Assembly: GCF_027887165.1 (NCBI RefSeq)
Contig: NC_077232.1
Coordinates: 7,781,891 to 7,845,890, forward strand
Direction: 5' to 3'
DNA: 64,000 bases
Source of the DNA: Monodelphis domestica
Taxonomy: Eukaryota; Chordata; Mammalia; Didelphimorphia; Didelphidae
Shown: piece by piece, positions 33,001-44,130 of the stretch
Layout: each line of letters begins with the position of its first letter
How positions within the stretch are numbered: the stretch's first letter is position 1
The notes under the pieces: model-generated
What the model was told of the DNA's origin: nothing
Seen by the model: only the letters and a program-made list of their open reading frames with translations
Database searches by the model: none
Position numbers and translations under genes: made by a program

Positions 33001-36000
33001 TCACTAGGGCCTGCCTAGAGCCTCCTGGGGCCTCTCTGAGGACAGCTGGCAGAAAAATGGAGTCGAGGGCCCAGGCAGGAGTTTTGTGTGACAAGAACAT
33101 GCGAATAAGGAGGGCCCCAGTGAGGCTCAAGTGCTCTAGCAGTGAGGCTTTGGGATCACTTATAGAATGAATGAAACCCAAAGCCTTCCTAGTCAAGGTC
33201 TGTCCTCACCTGGCCCAGAATCTCCCTTTTCTAGAGCAGGACGACCAGCCTCTGCCCCGCGCCTGGCCTGGCGGGAGTCGCCCTTCAAACCTCTTTGCCA
33301 GATGGTCAGTTGGCACCTGCTTCTGGGCCCCTGGTGAGGGATGACCCACCAGCGCGTGCAGATGCAGCCCAGTTGGCATCCGCTTGGGCAGCTTCTACAC
33401 TTCCCCAACATCAGATTTGAATTGGTCTCTTCAGTGCCACCCCTCAAGTTCCGGGGTTGGCAGAACGAGTCCAGTTTCCCTGGGAGATCTGAAGGCAGCT
33501 GTGCCGCTGTCCCCTGCCCCGTGCCAAAGGGCCTTTTACCATCCTGCTTCATCCTCCTCAGCTCCCATGTCCCACCCGCAGACAAGGCCCATTGGCTTCA
33601 CTTCCCTCCGAGCCATCTGCCATTCAGCCCCCAAAGTGATTTGCTAAAGCTCAGGTCTGACCACGTCACCCGCCTGCTCAGTCACTCCAGGGGCTCCCTC
33701 TGGCCTCTGGGATCCAACACAAAACGTGGCTGGCATTCAAAGCCCTTATCGCCTGCCCCCTCCCACCTTCCTGTTACTTTCCCCAAGTACTCTTGCATCC
33801 AAAGATCCCAGCCTCCGGGTTGTTCCACAAACTAGACCTTCCGTCTGGCTGCTCTCCGTGCCTCCAATGCCCTCCCTCCTCATCTCTGCCTGCTGGCTTC
33901 CCTGGCTTTCTTTGGGGTCCCACTAACACCCCACCTTCCACAAGAAGCCTTCCCCACCTCCTTTTATTCTGGGCCTCCTCCCTGTTCATTATTTCCCTTT
34001 TATGCTGCTTCTCCATAGATATGTATCTTCCCTCGGTACTGGGGGCTCCTTGAAGGTAGTGCCTCTTTTTGTATTTCCATTGTTTAGCAGAGCACTTGGC
34101 ACACAGCAGGTGCTTAATAAATGTTTATTGCCTCCCCCTTCAGACACTCTTCAGCTTATCAATATAGCCGTGGTGTCTCGGTGAGGTCAGAGGAAGGCAG
34201 AGAGCTGTGGGCTGCTCCCCTCCCTTTCCTCCGCTCCTGCCCATTAGCCTTTTTGGCTGACATACTGAGGTTGCTGTTCACCCTAAGATAGGCCTATCCC
34301 ATCCTGCACTTGTGAAGCTGATTTTCCTGTATCCAAGCAGAACACGTTTTGTCTGTTGAATCCCATCTTGCCAGAGCCTAATGATCTGGCCTGTCCGTAT
34401 CTTTTTGGATCCTGATTTTGCTATCAAAGATGTCACCTGCAACTTGGATGAACAAGCCTGTGATTTATATAGATCACGGATAAAAATGGTACCCAAGCCA
34501 GGGCCAAGGGCAGGGAGCCCCAGGCATGCCCCTAGAGACCTCTTCTAAGGTGACAATGATCCAAAGAGGATCACACTCCGTGCAAATGCTCATTTGGCCA
34601 ATTAGTAATTCATCAAATTGTGCTGTCGGGCACCTACATCACTCCATCCTTCCCCCAAGTATATTTCGAGATACTTTATCAAATGCATTGCTAGCATCTA
34701 AGTTTTCTTCTGTCAAAAAAAAAAAGGAAATCGGGTGATCTGTATAATGTGTCCTTGAGGAAGGCAGGCTGGTTCTGCATAAACATGGTTTCCCTTTCTC
34801 AGTGTTGGCCATGATCTCTTTAACGATCTCGTTTCCCCAGGAATTCAAGTCAAGCTCATTTGGCCTCCGGCTTTTGGCTAGTTGCTTCTTCCCTTTTTTG
34901 AACATTGGGGCATTGGCTCTTCTTCCCTCTTGTGCTCTCATCCCCATTTCCCGAGTCTTTTCACATCCAAGGCTGCTGGCGCCCTCTTACTATTTCCTTT
35001 CTTACCTTTGCTATCGTCTTTGTTAACCATTTCCGTTCTGACATTTGTGTAGGAAGGTCATTTCCCTCAGCGAAGAAAAGCTCTCTTTGGGCAGTTCATT
35101 CATCCTGTCTCTTCTTAGGTTTCCCTCTTCCCCAGGACAGCATTCCTCACTTTCTAGCCTCCTCTCTAGTGTCCTTCCCTTCCCTCGCCAGTCTCAGCTG
35201 CTTCTAAGCTTCAGCATTCTTGAAGCTAATTTTATTGGATTGTTCCAAACTCACACATCCGTCTTGAGACCTGCCCTTGTTTCTGTCTTCTAGACTGCTA
35301 GGTGACACGGTAGGCGCCCCATAGTAGCCATCAGGGGGGAAAAAAGAGTATCTCAAGAGAATCTCAGACACTAGCTGTGTGATCCTGGGCAAGTCAGTCC
35401 ACCTCGGGTCTAACAGTAAAGGGTTGCGCTGAAGATGAAGTGAGATGTAGACGGTGCTTTGTCAACCTTAAAGCGCCATCAGTATTGGGTTTAGGCTGGG
35501 TGGGGTTCTTTGGGCATCTGCATTGGTCTCTTCAGATAAGCTCCCACATTTCCTCCTCCTTGGGATTGCTTCCCATCATCTTGAGTATTTCCTCTTCCTG
35601 CTCCCACTGTAGAATGGGATCTGGAATATTCTCCCCTTGTCGTGGCTCCCGCTCCATTACCCGAGCTTTCCTCAAAGCTGGGGGGTGTCCTACTGTTTCT
35701 GGGGGTTCTTTCCTCTATCACAAACTCTGGGAGGAAGAAGGCACTTCCCACTAAGGTTCCCATCATTTCCACCTTGGGAACCAGATTTTCCATGAGCAAG
35801 AACCAGATCGAACATCTGGTTTCTCCTTGGGGACTCCTTCACCTTTTGAAGGATGGGATTCTCATGGAGGAAAATCAGGACGTTATCAGTTGTCCTGTCT
35901 GCCGGCATAGTACCCTGGTGTAGTTCTGAACCACAGAAGTTTCCCCATTGCTATTTTTTTTTAAACAAAACCCTTACCTTCTTAGAACCAATACTGTGTA

Positions 36001-37408
36001 TTGGCTCCAAGGCAGAAGAGGGGTAAGGGCTAGGGAATGGGGGTTAAGTGACTTGGCCAGAGTCACCCAGCTAGGAAGTATCAGAAGCTAGATTTGAACC
36101 CATGATCTCCTGGCTCTCTATCCACCTCACCCTCCATCACTTTTATATCACATTTTTGTGCCGGGCTCATGAGGTTCCCACATTCTAAGCTAAATCATTC
36201 CGGTCTATGTGCTTCCCTCTAATTCAGCCTCATAGGTGCCATTTCTAGTCCCTCCTAACTGCTGACTTTCACTTACTTGCCACATTCAGAAGTGTGGAGC
36301 TTTGAGCAGGAAGGTTTCCAGGGGAGGCTGTTGAAGCCCGTTGGGCTTGGAGATTACTGAGGAAAGAAGGGCTCAGAGGCACATAACGGGGAGCTCCTGG
36401 GACTCCTACAGCTCCTGGACAGCCCAATGCAAGGTGAGGCTGGGGATCAAGAGCTCAACCCCTGAGGGGTCCAGACTCAGCCCTGATTGGTGAGTAACCT
36501 TAGGGCAGGCCCTCCCAGTCTGTCATCTTCCTGGTGTAGCTCCTGCACTTTCTGGCCCTCTCTACTTGGGTCTCCCTTGTACGGCCAACTGCCTTCCCTC
36601 CCAACCGGTCTCCATCGCTTCCCTCCAGGCCTACTGCTTGGCTCCATTTGACCTCATCAAAGTTCGACTGCAGAACCAGACAGAGCCTCGGACTCGGCTG
36701 GGAGTGGCTCCACCCCAGTATAGGGGTCCCCTGCACTGTGCCAGGACCATCCTCCGGGAGGAGGGGGCCCGGGGCTTGTTTCGGGGTGCTTGGGCTCTGG
36801 TGCTGAGGGATACTCCTACTCTGGGCCTCTATTTCCTCACTTATGAGGGTCTCAGTCGGTGGCTCACTTCAGACAGTAAGAATCCTGGTGAGTAAAGGGG
36901 AGGCTCAGCAGAAGAGGGAGGAGGAGGGCAGGACACTTAATTTGTTCACAGCTGGAAGATGTGTGCATGTGTGTGCGTGTGTGTGTGTCTGTGTGTTTAT
37001 GATCTGCTGGAGTTCATGGAGAAAATGGCAGGATGCTCTGGTCCCATGGGGGGTGGGGAGGTCGGAGGCCCTGGTTCCAAGATGGCGGAGCCTGGGGAGG
37101 AAACACATAGGCTCTGAGGTCTCTGTTTCTTAATTGCAGGCTCAGCTACAATGCTGGTGGCTGGGGGCTTTGCAGGGATAATGTCCTGGACCACAGCCAC
37201 TCCTATGGATGTAGTCAAGTCACGGATGCAAATGGACGGGCTCAAGCAGCGCCAGTACCGGGGGCTGTTGCACTGCATGGTGAGCAGTGCTCGGCGGGAA
37301 GGACCAGGGGTCTTCTTCAGGGGCCTGACCCTCAATGGTGCCCGGGCCTTTCCTGTCAATGCTGTGACTTTCTTCAGTTATGAGCACCTCCTCCTGCTCC
37401 TGGGCTGA
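27076..37408 (+). CDS. SLC25A45: SLC25A45 mitochondrial carrier, 6 coding exons
   Basis: Coding exons: 27076-27112, 28931-28974, 29204-29275, 29710-29895, 36629-36887 and 37140-37408. All junctions are GT-AG. The sum is 867 nt, giving 288 aa, the human length. The protein begins MPVEEFVAGWISGVLGLMLG. It has three carrier repeats of about 95 residues, each with the PX[DE]XX[KR] signature: PIDTVK at 22-27, PFDLIK at 119-124 and PMDVVK at 221-226. Six transmembrane helices in the mitochondrial inner membrane are expected for the SLC25 family. Recent work, as I recall it, links SLC25A45 to mitochondrial import of methylated amino acids such as trimethyllysine for carnitine synthesis. Intron 4 (29896-36628) is 6.7 kb and carries several SINEs and LINE scraps. 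The gene is transcribed divergently from TIGD3-DPF2 and FRMD8. The close homologues SLC25A47/48 were considered, but the start and synteny favour SLC25A45. Confidence 0.94.
27170..27725 (+). repeat. Polypurine tract with internal tandem duplication, SLC25A45 intron 1
   Basis: About 550 bases of nearly pure A/G on the plus strand start some 60 bases after the exon 1 donor. A segment of about 120 bases (around 27323-27440) recurs at about 27490-27607, offset 167 bases: gacaaagggaggggaagag and gatagaggcaggagagaga occur in both. It is low-complexity, not coding. Confidence 0.9.
28375..28520 (-). repeat. CORE-SINE in SLC25A45 intron 1
   Basis: cttcccttctgtcttgtgt, cttgcccagggtcacccag and ctctaggcctggctctccc. 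The middle is shortened. Confidence 0.7.
30213..30412 (-). repeat. CORE-SINE in SLC25A45 intron 4
   Basis: ttttaccttctgtcttagag, gttccaaggcagaagagcg, cttgcccagggtcaccgag and tttgaacccagggctggc. Confidence 0.85.
30855..30960 (+). repeat. CORE-SINE fragment in SLC25A45 intron 4
   Basis: ccttagctgtaagaccctgg, caagtcattgaattcccat and ttctaagacagaagatagc. Confidence 0.65.
31970..32260 (+). repeat. Dispersed-repeat-like segment, family unknown
   Basis: ggaaggctccctgcagaagg, gatgctagttgggcctcgaag and gaaggaagcaggcggcagag recall a common mammalian interspersed phrase (clone-like aggcttcctgcagaaggtg). I cannot name the family. Confidence 0.3.
32803..32992 (-). repeat. CORE-SINE in SLC25A45 intron 4
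   Basis: aactgctgtcttagaatcag, gttccaaggcagaagagcgg, ccagggtcacccagctagg and ggaactcaggacctcc. Confidence 0.85.
33580..34135 (+). repeat. L2-like LINE 3' end
   Basis: gctaaagctcaggtctgacc, ctcagtcactccaggggctc, ggcattcaaagcccttatcg and finally agcacttggcacacagcagg, tgcttaataaatgtttattg. The last two phrases are the usual 3' terminus. Confidence 0.7.
34640..34947 (-). repeat. CR1/L3-like LINE reverse-transcriptase fragment
   Basis: The minus frame contains NAPMFKKGKKQLAKSRRP and, later, LDASNAFDKVSRNILGG. These fit the CR1/L3 RT blocks tPiFKKGkKedp.nYRPvsL and lDFSKAFDtVsHnIL. The fragment is short and decayed. Confidence 0.7.
35960..36130 (-). repeat. CORE-SINE in SLC25A45 intron 4
   Basis: aacccttaccttcttagaac, ggctccaaggcagaagagg, ccagagtcacccagctagg and atttgaacccatgatctcc. 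Confidence 0.85.
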
Positions 37409-38060
37409 GCCTTCTGGGTGTCAGCTGCTCCTGCAGCAAAGTCTAACCCCGAGAGACTAAATCCCAATTTGGTAGCCACAGTTTGGCGTCAATGGTGGAC
37501 GGCCAGCCAATCCGCCTCCTCTGATTCCCTCCGTCTCCACGTGCAAATCCATGTTTTCCTTGAGCGTCCTGGATCAAAGCGATGCATCAAGAACAGGATG
37601 GTGGTGGATGCACCCTGACATAAAGAACAAGAACAGACCACTCTGGGCCTCAGTTTCCTTATCTGTACAATAAGCAGATTGGCCTGGATGGTTTTGGAGG
37701 TTCCCCATAGCTCTAGACAGAGGATCCTGAGGCGATGGGTGGGATGTGCGGACTTACCCACATGGTTTAGTCTGACCGCTGCCTCTGATCCCATCTGCCC
37801 CCTGATCTTCCTGCCTCAGGGCTTAACAGAACGTCCTCAAACGTTGTAAGTGGCTAAGCAACTCCTTCTGCAGCCAACCAGGGGAAAGGCCTGTCTGGGT
37901 GCAGCTGGCCCATCCCTGAGCTCCCACTGGAAGCCTTTCTATCCTGGTAGGACCTGCTACAGCCCATGCACCACTCTTGAGAGCTCGAGGACCCTCTTCC
38001 TGCCCGGAGGAGAACTTTGGTGAAGCTCGGCAGAAGCAGTGGGGGCAGGTCACTATTAAA
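37409..38060 (+). other. SLC25A45 3' UTR candidate and spacer
   Basis: No AATAAA follows the stop closely. An ATTAAA at 38055-38060 is the best candidate found. A diverged SINE end (ctgggcctcagtttccttatc) lies at about 37640-37690. Confidence 0.3.
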
Positions 38061-38967
38061 TCTCATTCCTTTTCTCTTCCCTTCTCCTCCTGAGGTTTTA
38101 GTGGACCAGACGCTGAAGGAGGCAGCATCTTTGCCACTACTCGAAGAGCTCTTCCTTTCATTCAACGTGGCCTTGGTCAAGCCGTGTTTGAGTAACTTGG
38201 GTTTCTCCATTGTAATGGTGGTAAAGAAATCAAAGGGTTGGAAACGTGGGCCCTTGGTGGAAAGACGAGCCCTATGGAGGCTCTTTACTTTGGAAAAGAC
38301 AGTGACTCTATAGCCGTCGTCAGAATCGGGAGGCGTCATCCTGAGCCTAGAATATTAAGCTCATTGTTAACGAGCACAAAAAGGGAGGCCAGAGTTAACA
38401 GCTCAGGAAGAGGTTAAGATTCAATTGAAGGAAGAACCATATGCCTGTAAGAAAACTCCACACTGGAAAAGGCTCCCAAGGGAGGAAGTTGAATCTTTAT
38501 TCCGAAAGACCTTTTAAAAGTAGAAATCCATTCATCACTGGCCTCCCTAGAGGTAGGGGCCAGAGGAGGAGACCTAGAGACCCCTCCCAGCTCCAGAATT
38601 CTAGGGGAAAGATGACTGACTCTTACTACCTAGAGGGCACTAGATATAGGGTCAGAAGACTAGGGTTCAGATCTTGGCTTGGCTAATTACTAGACCTGCT
38701 ACTTCCTACCTATGTTACCTCAGGTAAGTCACTGCTAAGCCTTCCTTGATGGACCCAAAGATTCCACACTTGGTTCAGAAGGCTTTGTCAAAGGTGTTCT
38801 TGCTTCAGTGGCTGTGATTTTTCTTCGAGTTCTTTCTCTCCTTGAGCCCTGAGCCCTTTGACAAAGAGGGTCAGTGGTGTGGGACAGGTGCCTACATTGC
38901 CTACCCTGAGTAAAAAGCCTGAAATGGAAACTTCAAGGGGTTTTGGAGTGGTTTCTTTCTTTTTTGT
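38061..38967. other. Spacer between SLC25A45 and TIGD3, nothing firm
   Basis: No exon was recognised. A weak MIR-like scrap sits at 38640-38740 (gggttcagatcttggcttgg). Confidence 0.4.
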
Positions 38968-39212
38968 CATTCAGTCATTTTTCAATTGTATCTGACTCTT
39001 TGGGATCCCATTTGGAGTTTTCTTGGTAAAGAAACTGGAATGGTTTGCCATTTCCTTCTCCAGCCCATCTGACAAGTGAGGAAACTGAGGCAAACAGAGC
39101 AGTGACTTGCCCAGGGTCATATAGCTAGGCAGTATCTGAGGCTGGATTTGAACTCAGGTCTTCCTGACTCCAGATCCAGCGCTCTATTCATTGTGCCACT
39201 TAGCTGCCCTGC
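38968..39212 (-). repeat. RTE-tailed SINE
   Basis: Reverse orientation: gtcattcagtcatttttca, ttggagttttcttggtaaag, ggaatggtttgccatttcc (the RTE-derived tail), then gaggaaactgaggcaaacag, cccagggtcatatagctagg and ttgaactcaggtcttcctg, ending in cacttagctgccc. Confidence 0.85.
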
Positions 39213-40724
39213 AGGCATTTCTGACAATAGAGGAGGGATAATAAGGAAAATCATACCTGTGAGGAGGGCAGTTAGATCCCAAAGTACCCTGGAATAAGGG
39301 ACTTTCCCTCCTCCCCCTAGTCCAGCTGGATTATACATTTGTAGAAGGTTGTTAATGACTCCTAAGTTTGCTTTTGGCTTTAAAAAAACTGATGAGCAGA
39401 CAGCCACTCGCACAGCCAAGCGCCATATTGAGGGTAAAATAAGTGCCGGGGCAGGCTTTTCCCAGCCACCCGCAATGTGGGCGACGGGCCCCGCTGGGGC
39501 CTGTGGCCAGGTCAGAGGAGCTCTACCAACCACAGGGCGCGTCTTCCACCCACACTCTGGACCTTGATTTTCTGTCGTTCAGTATCAAGGGGATTCAGCA
39601 AGAAAAACCCTCCCAGACCCTTGCAATCACAGGCTTTAGACAGAATCTCCTCAGGCGCTGGGTTTGGGGCGGCCTTAGAAACACTGACTGTCAGAGCTCC
39701 AAGCCACTCAGTCTGGGGGGCAGAGAAGTGATTTACCCCACGTGGTGCCCCTGGCAGGCCTCTCCCAACATCAGACGGACTCTGTGGCTTCCTGTGTGAA
39801 CACACTTCCTGTACAGGTACTAGTGCACCCCTCGGCCTTTCTGGTAGCTCTTTATCTGACCCACAGTGACCGCAGAGACCTGGGCCGATGTCCAAGGTCT
39901 CAGTTTCCCTGGTGACCGATTTCCACTCGGCTTTAGAAGAGAGTAACAGGACTGGCCGGATGTCCTCATCAGGTGCTCAGGCTCCTTGGGAAGGAGAGGT
40001 CTTCCCAAAGCCAAGTAGGAGTCAAGAGCAGGAACCTTAATCAGAAAACAGGAGGGTCCTGGCCTTGAGAAGCCAAAGCACCTCTCTCTTGTTTCCTCAT
40101 TGGGATGCTCTTCCCCTTGGCTCCTTCCCAGTTATTTCTTGGCTAATGCAGCTCCTCTTTCTCTTGAGGTCTGCTGGGGCCCCCCCTGAAAGGAAATTCC
40201 TTTTACTCCCTCTGCCTGGAAGCCTGAGCTGCAGCACCGATCACCATGATTGGAGGGGCCTGGGACACAGGAAGTGTCCGTGAGGCACCCTCTGGCCCCT
40301 GTCCAACTCCCTTGAGTCTTGTGGAAGTGACGCCCAGGCTCCTTTTGTTTCCAAACTTGATTGCCGTCAGCAGAATTGGTTATTAACACAGAATTCATGG
40401 AGTTCTCACGCTGGTTAGAAAGTCTGGATTCCCTGTATCCAAGCTCCCAGAGGCCCTGTTGATGGCTTCTCTTCTAATACCCTGGAATTTCCAAGTGGGT
40501 TGAAGTATCCCTAGGCAATATATTTGGAATTCTTGGCCCCATCAGTGGCCTCAGTTCAAAGCCCCTCTGCTCAAGGATAAAGAAGCCGTCCTAGCCTGGC
40601 CTTGGATATCCCAACTTCTCTCGTATCTCGTCATATTTCCACTGGAAAGAAATCCCCAAAGTGCCCTCTGTTGGCGTTTCCATGGGAAACAGGAAGGTGC
40701 GGGACTCGCCTGGCCTGGGGGCCC
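39213..40724. other. TIGD3 downstream region and 3' UTR, limits unknown
   Basis: No AATAAA on the minus strand was found close to the TIGD3 stop, so the 3' end could not be placed. No other gene was recognised. Confidence 0.4.
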
Positions 40725-42149
40725 TCACTGGTAGCACAGGCGTTCTACCTCCTCTTCACAGTCATAAAACTTCCCAAAGAGTTCAGGGGAAGCCCCGTTG
40801 CACTCAAACCATCGCCGCAAGGTGCTCAGGGCCCGCAAGGCATCTGCTTTGGTAGGCAAAGGCTCGAAGCCATCGTCCCCGTCATTCCCCTCCTCACCTT
40901 CACTGGTCGCTTCTTCCTTGCACCCTCCCGTGTCCATCTCCTCACCCTCCAGGTCCACAAAGTGGGAAAACTCTTCGGGTCTCAGCCCGCCAGGTAGTGG
41001 CGGCATCTTGGGCACTTCTTTTGCAGATGGTGGAGTTCTGCTGGGCCACAGGCCAGCGAGAGCAAAGCTGCTCCTGATGAAGCTGGCAGGCACTTTGTCC
41101 CAAGCAGCTGCCATCATATGCAGGGCATCGAGCACTGTGATGCCTGCCCCAGCAGCACCCAGAGACGTGCCACCTGTTTCCCCTTGGAGAGCCGCCAGCT
41201 TACTCAGGAGGCGGTGCCGGTAGCGGGTCTTGAAGTCTCTCACTATAGGAGGGGGTAAGCAGGGTATGGTACCACCAGTGGGCAGAGGCAGCAGTCTCAC
41301 ATGCTGAAGCTCAGGCAGCTCCTCAGTCCCCCTGGTTGGGTGGGCAGTCAGCAGCAAGGCCACATGGCGACCTTGCTGTCCCATGTCCTGATCCAACTGG
41401 GCCAGCCAGTCTGCCCATGGGATGTGTGGGCCCGGGCAGTAGAGGACAGGCAGAGCCTCACTGCTGACCCCAAAAAAGCACCGCGGAGAAGGCCGACGGC
41501 CCCCTGTGACCACCAGCCGACGCTTCTCTGTCCCTCCGCTGTTGGCACACAATAACACCTGTAACCGCTCCCCTGATGCCACCCCACCTGGGACTGCTCG
41601 ATACAACAGGGGCACTGTGGTGCAGCCAAAGATATCCTCTGGGGAAAAGTCTTTCAGGGCAATGGGCGTGTGGGGGTCGGTGCCCAAGGGAGCGGGCTCT
41701 GGGGAAGCCGGAGGAGGAGGAGGAGGGAGGACATGGCGAGCCCCTAAACCCACGTTGTTGCGGCGCTTCCAGCGCACCAGCCAGCCAATGCTGGGCACGA
41801 AGGCCTGGCCCAGGAGGTCTGCCAGCTCCTTGGCTTTGTGTAGCAGCATGGGGCCCGTGACATCCCAGGCCTTGGCCCGTGCAATGTGATACCAGCACAG
41901 CAGCGCCTCGTCGATGCTGCTGTACTTGGACTCCCGCTTGCGCTTGCGCTCCCGGTTGGCTGTGCCGCTGCACCAATCTGCCAGAAGTTTTTCCTTATTC
42001 TTGCAGATTCGGGAGATCTGAGGCTGAGAGACCTGAAAGCGCCGGGCCACCTCCGACTGGGACATCTTGGACTCATCCAGGAGCTCAAGCACCTGGATCT
42101 TCTCTGCCAAGGACAGGGCATGAAGCTTCTTCTTGCCACCGAGTTCCAT
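40725..42149 (-). CDS. TIGD3: TIGD3 (Tigger transposable element-derived 3)
   Basis: A single uninterrupted 474-codon exon, close to human TIGD3 (about 471 aa). Domains in order: a CENP-B/psq helix-turn-helix at about 6-56 (KKLHALSLAEKIQVLELLDE, VARRFQVSQPQISRICKNK); a CENPB-type HTH at about 70-135 (YHIARAKAWDVTGPMLLHK, GWLVRWKRRNNVG); a proline-rich linker at 141-152; a DDE-like transposase remnant at about 165-345; and an acidic stretch at 399-427 followed by a conserved C-terminal helix (LRALSTLRRWFEC). Where active Tigger proteins have NADETGLFYR, LLIDNAPAH and QPLDQGVI, this protein reads FGCTTVPLLYR, LLLTAHPT and IPCLPPPIVRDF, so the catalytic aspartates are absent and transposition activity is not expected. 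Its host role is unknown; DNA binding is the likely retained activity. An acceptor (tttccag) lies about 20 bases before the ATG, and a non-coding first exon lies at 44193-44300. Confidence 0.95.
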   Translation of the reverse strand: MELGGKKKLHALSLAEKIQVLELLDESKMSQSEVARRFQVSQPQISRICKNKEKLLADWCSGTANRERKRKRESKYSSIDEALLCWYHIARAKAWDVTGPMLLHKAKELADLLGQAFVPSIGWLVRWKRRNNVGLGARHVLPPPPPPASPEPAPLGTDPHTPIALKDFSPEDIFGCTTVPLLYRAVPGGVASGERLQVLLCANSGGTEKRRLVVTGGRRPSPRCFFGVSSEALPVLYCPGPHIPWADWLAQLDQDMGQQGRHVALLLTAHPTRGTEELPELQHVRLLPLPTGGTIPCLPPPIVRDFKTRYRHRLLSKLAALQGETGGTSLGAAGAGITVLDALHMMAAAWDKVPASFIRSSFALAGLWPSRTPPSAKEVPKMPPLPGGLRPEEFSHFVDLEGEEMDTGGCKEEATSEGEEGNDGDDGFEPLPTKADALRALSTLRRWFECNGASPELFGKFYDCEEEVERLCYQ

Positions 42150-42227
42150 GGCTTCTTGGGGGGCACCTGGAAATGGGGGGGCATGTAAGATAGGTGGGCA
42201 GGGCCAAGGGAAGCAAAGAGGGAGGGG

Positions 42228-42325
42228 ATGAATGGAGAAGGGCCAATGTGGGGAAGCAAAGGGAAGAGGAGGCAGACAAGGTGGGAGGAGCAGGTGGGCG
42301 AGACAAGGGATGAGTAGATGGTGTG
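42228..42325 (+). repeat. TIGD3 intronic repeat unit, copy 1
   Basis: atggagaagggccaatgtgg, ggaagcaaagggaagagg and, later, gacaagggatgagtagatgg also occur, in the same order, in the copies at 43150 and 43290. Confidence 0.6.
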
Positions 42326-43129
42326 ACAGAGGCTGGCACTTAAGAAAAGTGCCAGGCTGAGGAATGTGTGAAACTGATCACTTCATTGGGGGGGGTCCCA
42401 GGAGAGTGGGAGTCTGGAGGAGGAGAAGATTCTGGCTGGGAGAGGAGTTGCTCTGTCAGTCAGGAGAGGCCAAAGGGAGAAGGTAGATTAAGACTTTCTC
42501 CTGAGGGTGACCCACTTTTTCCTGCTTGAGACTGGAAATCTTTCCCCCCAACATTTCCCAAATGAAGGGACTTCTGAAGAGAAACCTGAGCAGACTTTAC
42601 CTCAGCTCCTGTCGCTCTGAGTCTGAACTGTGGCCAAGGTGCCAAACCCAGGGTGAGTCAACTTGACTTTCTCTCAGGGGGTTCAGGCTTCCAAGGCCTG
42701 AGTTCCCCCCACTCGAGGAGGGATAGAGACAGGGACCCCCTTTACCCACTACCCTTTCTCATTCTTTCCCTGCCAGTTATTCCTTTGTATTATCTTGATT
42801 GAGTTGACATTAAAATAGTTATCTTTTCCCCAAGCTGTGAATCAAGTGTGAGTGAACAGATCAAGGGGAGACCCTTTGATCTCGAGTAGTGGAGGGGGTA
42901 CAAGAGAGACAGAAGAATCTGGGAGAGCAGCCTTAGCTAAGGAGGGAAGGCAGAAGGGGGAAATCTTCAAACCCCCTCTCCTCTCTCTGAGCCAACCTTA
43001 AACATCAGCTGTCTCCCCTGAATCCTGCTTTTGAGAAGGGAGGTTCTCCTCTCTTTCCCTCTCAATACTGAAAGACCTTAACCCCTCAAATACAAACAAA
43101 CTACCTCTCCGATACAATGGTAAGGGAGG

Positions 43130-43430
43130 GATGGGTGGGTGGGGAGTTGGAAGAATGGAGAAAGGCCAATGTGGGGAAGTGAAGAGGAGAGGAATGAGAC
43201 AAAGCAGAAGGAGCAGACAGGTGAGAGGAGGGACAAGTAGGTGGGGAGGGAGGGAAGGAAGGAGAGGGGGATGGTTGGATGGGTGGATGGATGGACAGAA
43301 GGATGGAGAAAGGCCAGTGTGGGGTAGCAAAGGGGAGACCAGGCGGGTGAGAGGAGGGATAAGGAGATGGACAGATGTGAGGAGGAGGGAAGAATGAAAC
43401 AGGTGGGAGAGATGGAGATGGAAGGGACCT
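43130..43430 (+). repeat. TIGD3 intronic repeat units, copies 2 and 3, with GGAT-rich spacer
   Basis: Copy 2 starts at about 43154 (atggagaaaggccaatgtgg) and copy 3 at about 43297 (atggagaaaggccagtgtgg), roughly 143 bases apart. Both continue into ggtgagaggagggac or ggtgagaggagggat. A ggatgg-type microsatellite separates them. Confidence 0.65.
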
Positions 43431-43474
43431 TCCTGGGGGGCCTTTATAGGAAGTCCTTCTTAGTAATGCTGTTT

Positions 43475-43622
43475 TGACTAAGCACTTTACTTGGTGCTAA
43501 CATCAGTTATGAACAGGATCCCATTTGAACAACAACCTAGTCCAACATTTTACAGATGGGGAAACTGAGGCCCAGGGGAGGAGAAATGATTTCCTTAAAG
43601 TCACCTGTATACTAAGTGACAA
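43475..43622 (-). repeat. MIR-like SINE in TIGD3 intron
   Basis: gactaagcactttacttgg, cattttacagatggggaaac and tgaggcccaggggaggag. Confidence 0.65.
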
Positions 43623-43639
43623 AGCTTGCAAGGAACTGG

Positions 43640-44130
43640 ACTAGGGCTGGAGGAAGAAGGATGAAGAGGCCCAAGATAGGGTAAGGAGACAAGCCAGGAG
43701 TGATGGGAGGAAGAAGGGACCCTGGAGGTGAGAGGACAGATGGTGGAGACCCCTGGCAGGAAGGACATGAAGGAGGAAAGAAGGGGGAGACAGGAGCAGG
43801 GGCCAGAGCAGCTCAGGGCTAGCTGGGGACACAAAGGGAGCAGATGTGGAGGCCACTGAGTGGGGGAGGGGAGATGGACAAGGAAAGAGGAGATCGAAGG
43901 GAGACCCTGGGGGGAGGGGGCACTGGAGTGAGGAAGGAGAGGCCTGAGAGGGTCAAGAATAGGGGAAGGAGAGGGCAAGCCTAGAGGGGAAGAGGGACAG
44001 GAGTGGGGGGAACAAAAGCAGGGGGGCCAAGAGCGGGGAGGGGAAAAGAGTGGGTGAAGAAGAGAAGGGGGACAAGAGAGGGAGAGGATGGGGGACAAGG
44101 GTGGAGACAGGGGTCAAAGGTCAGGAAGGG
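43640..44130 (+). repeat. Purine-rich stretch of the TIGD3 intron
   Basis: The plus strand is strongly G/A-biased with irregular ggagg/agaag units. Open frames on the minus strand are proline/serine low-complexity and not genes. Confidence 0.6.

Noticed and set aside
38420-38520. EPYACKK-like stretch resembling a zinc-finger linker
   Set aside because: A single short resemblance without the C2H2 spacing, any repeats or an open frame of useful length.
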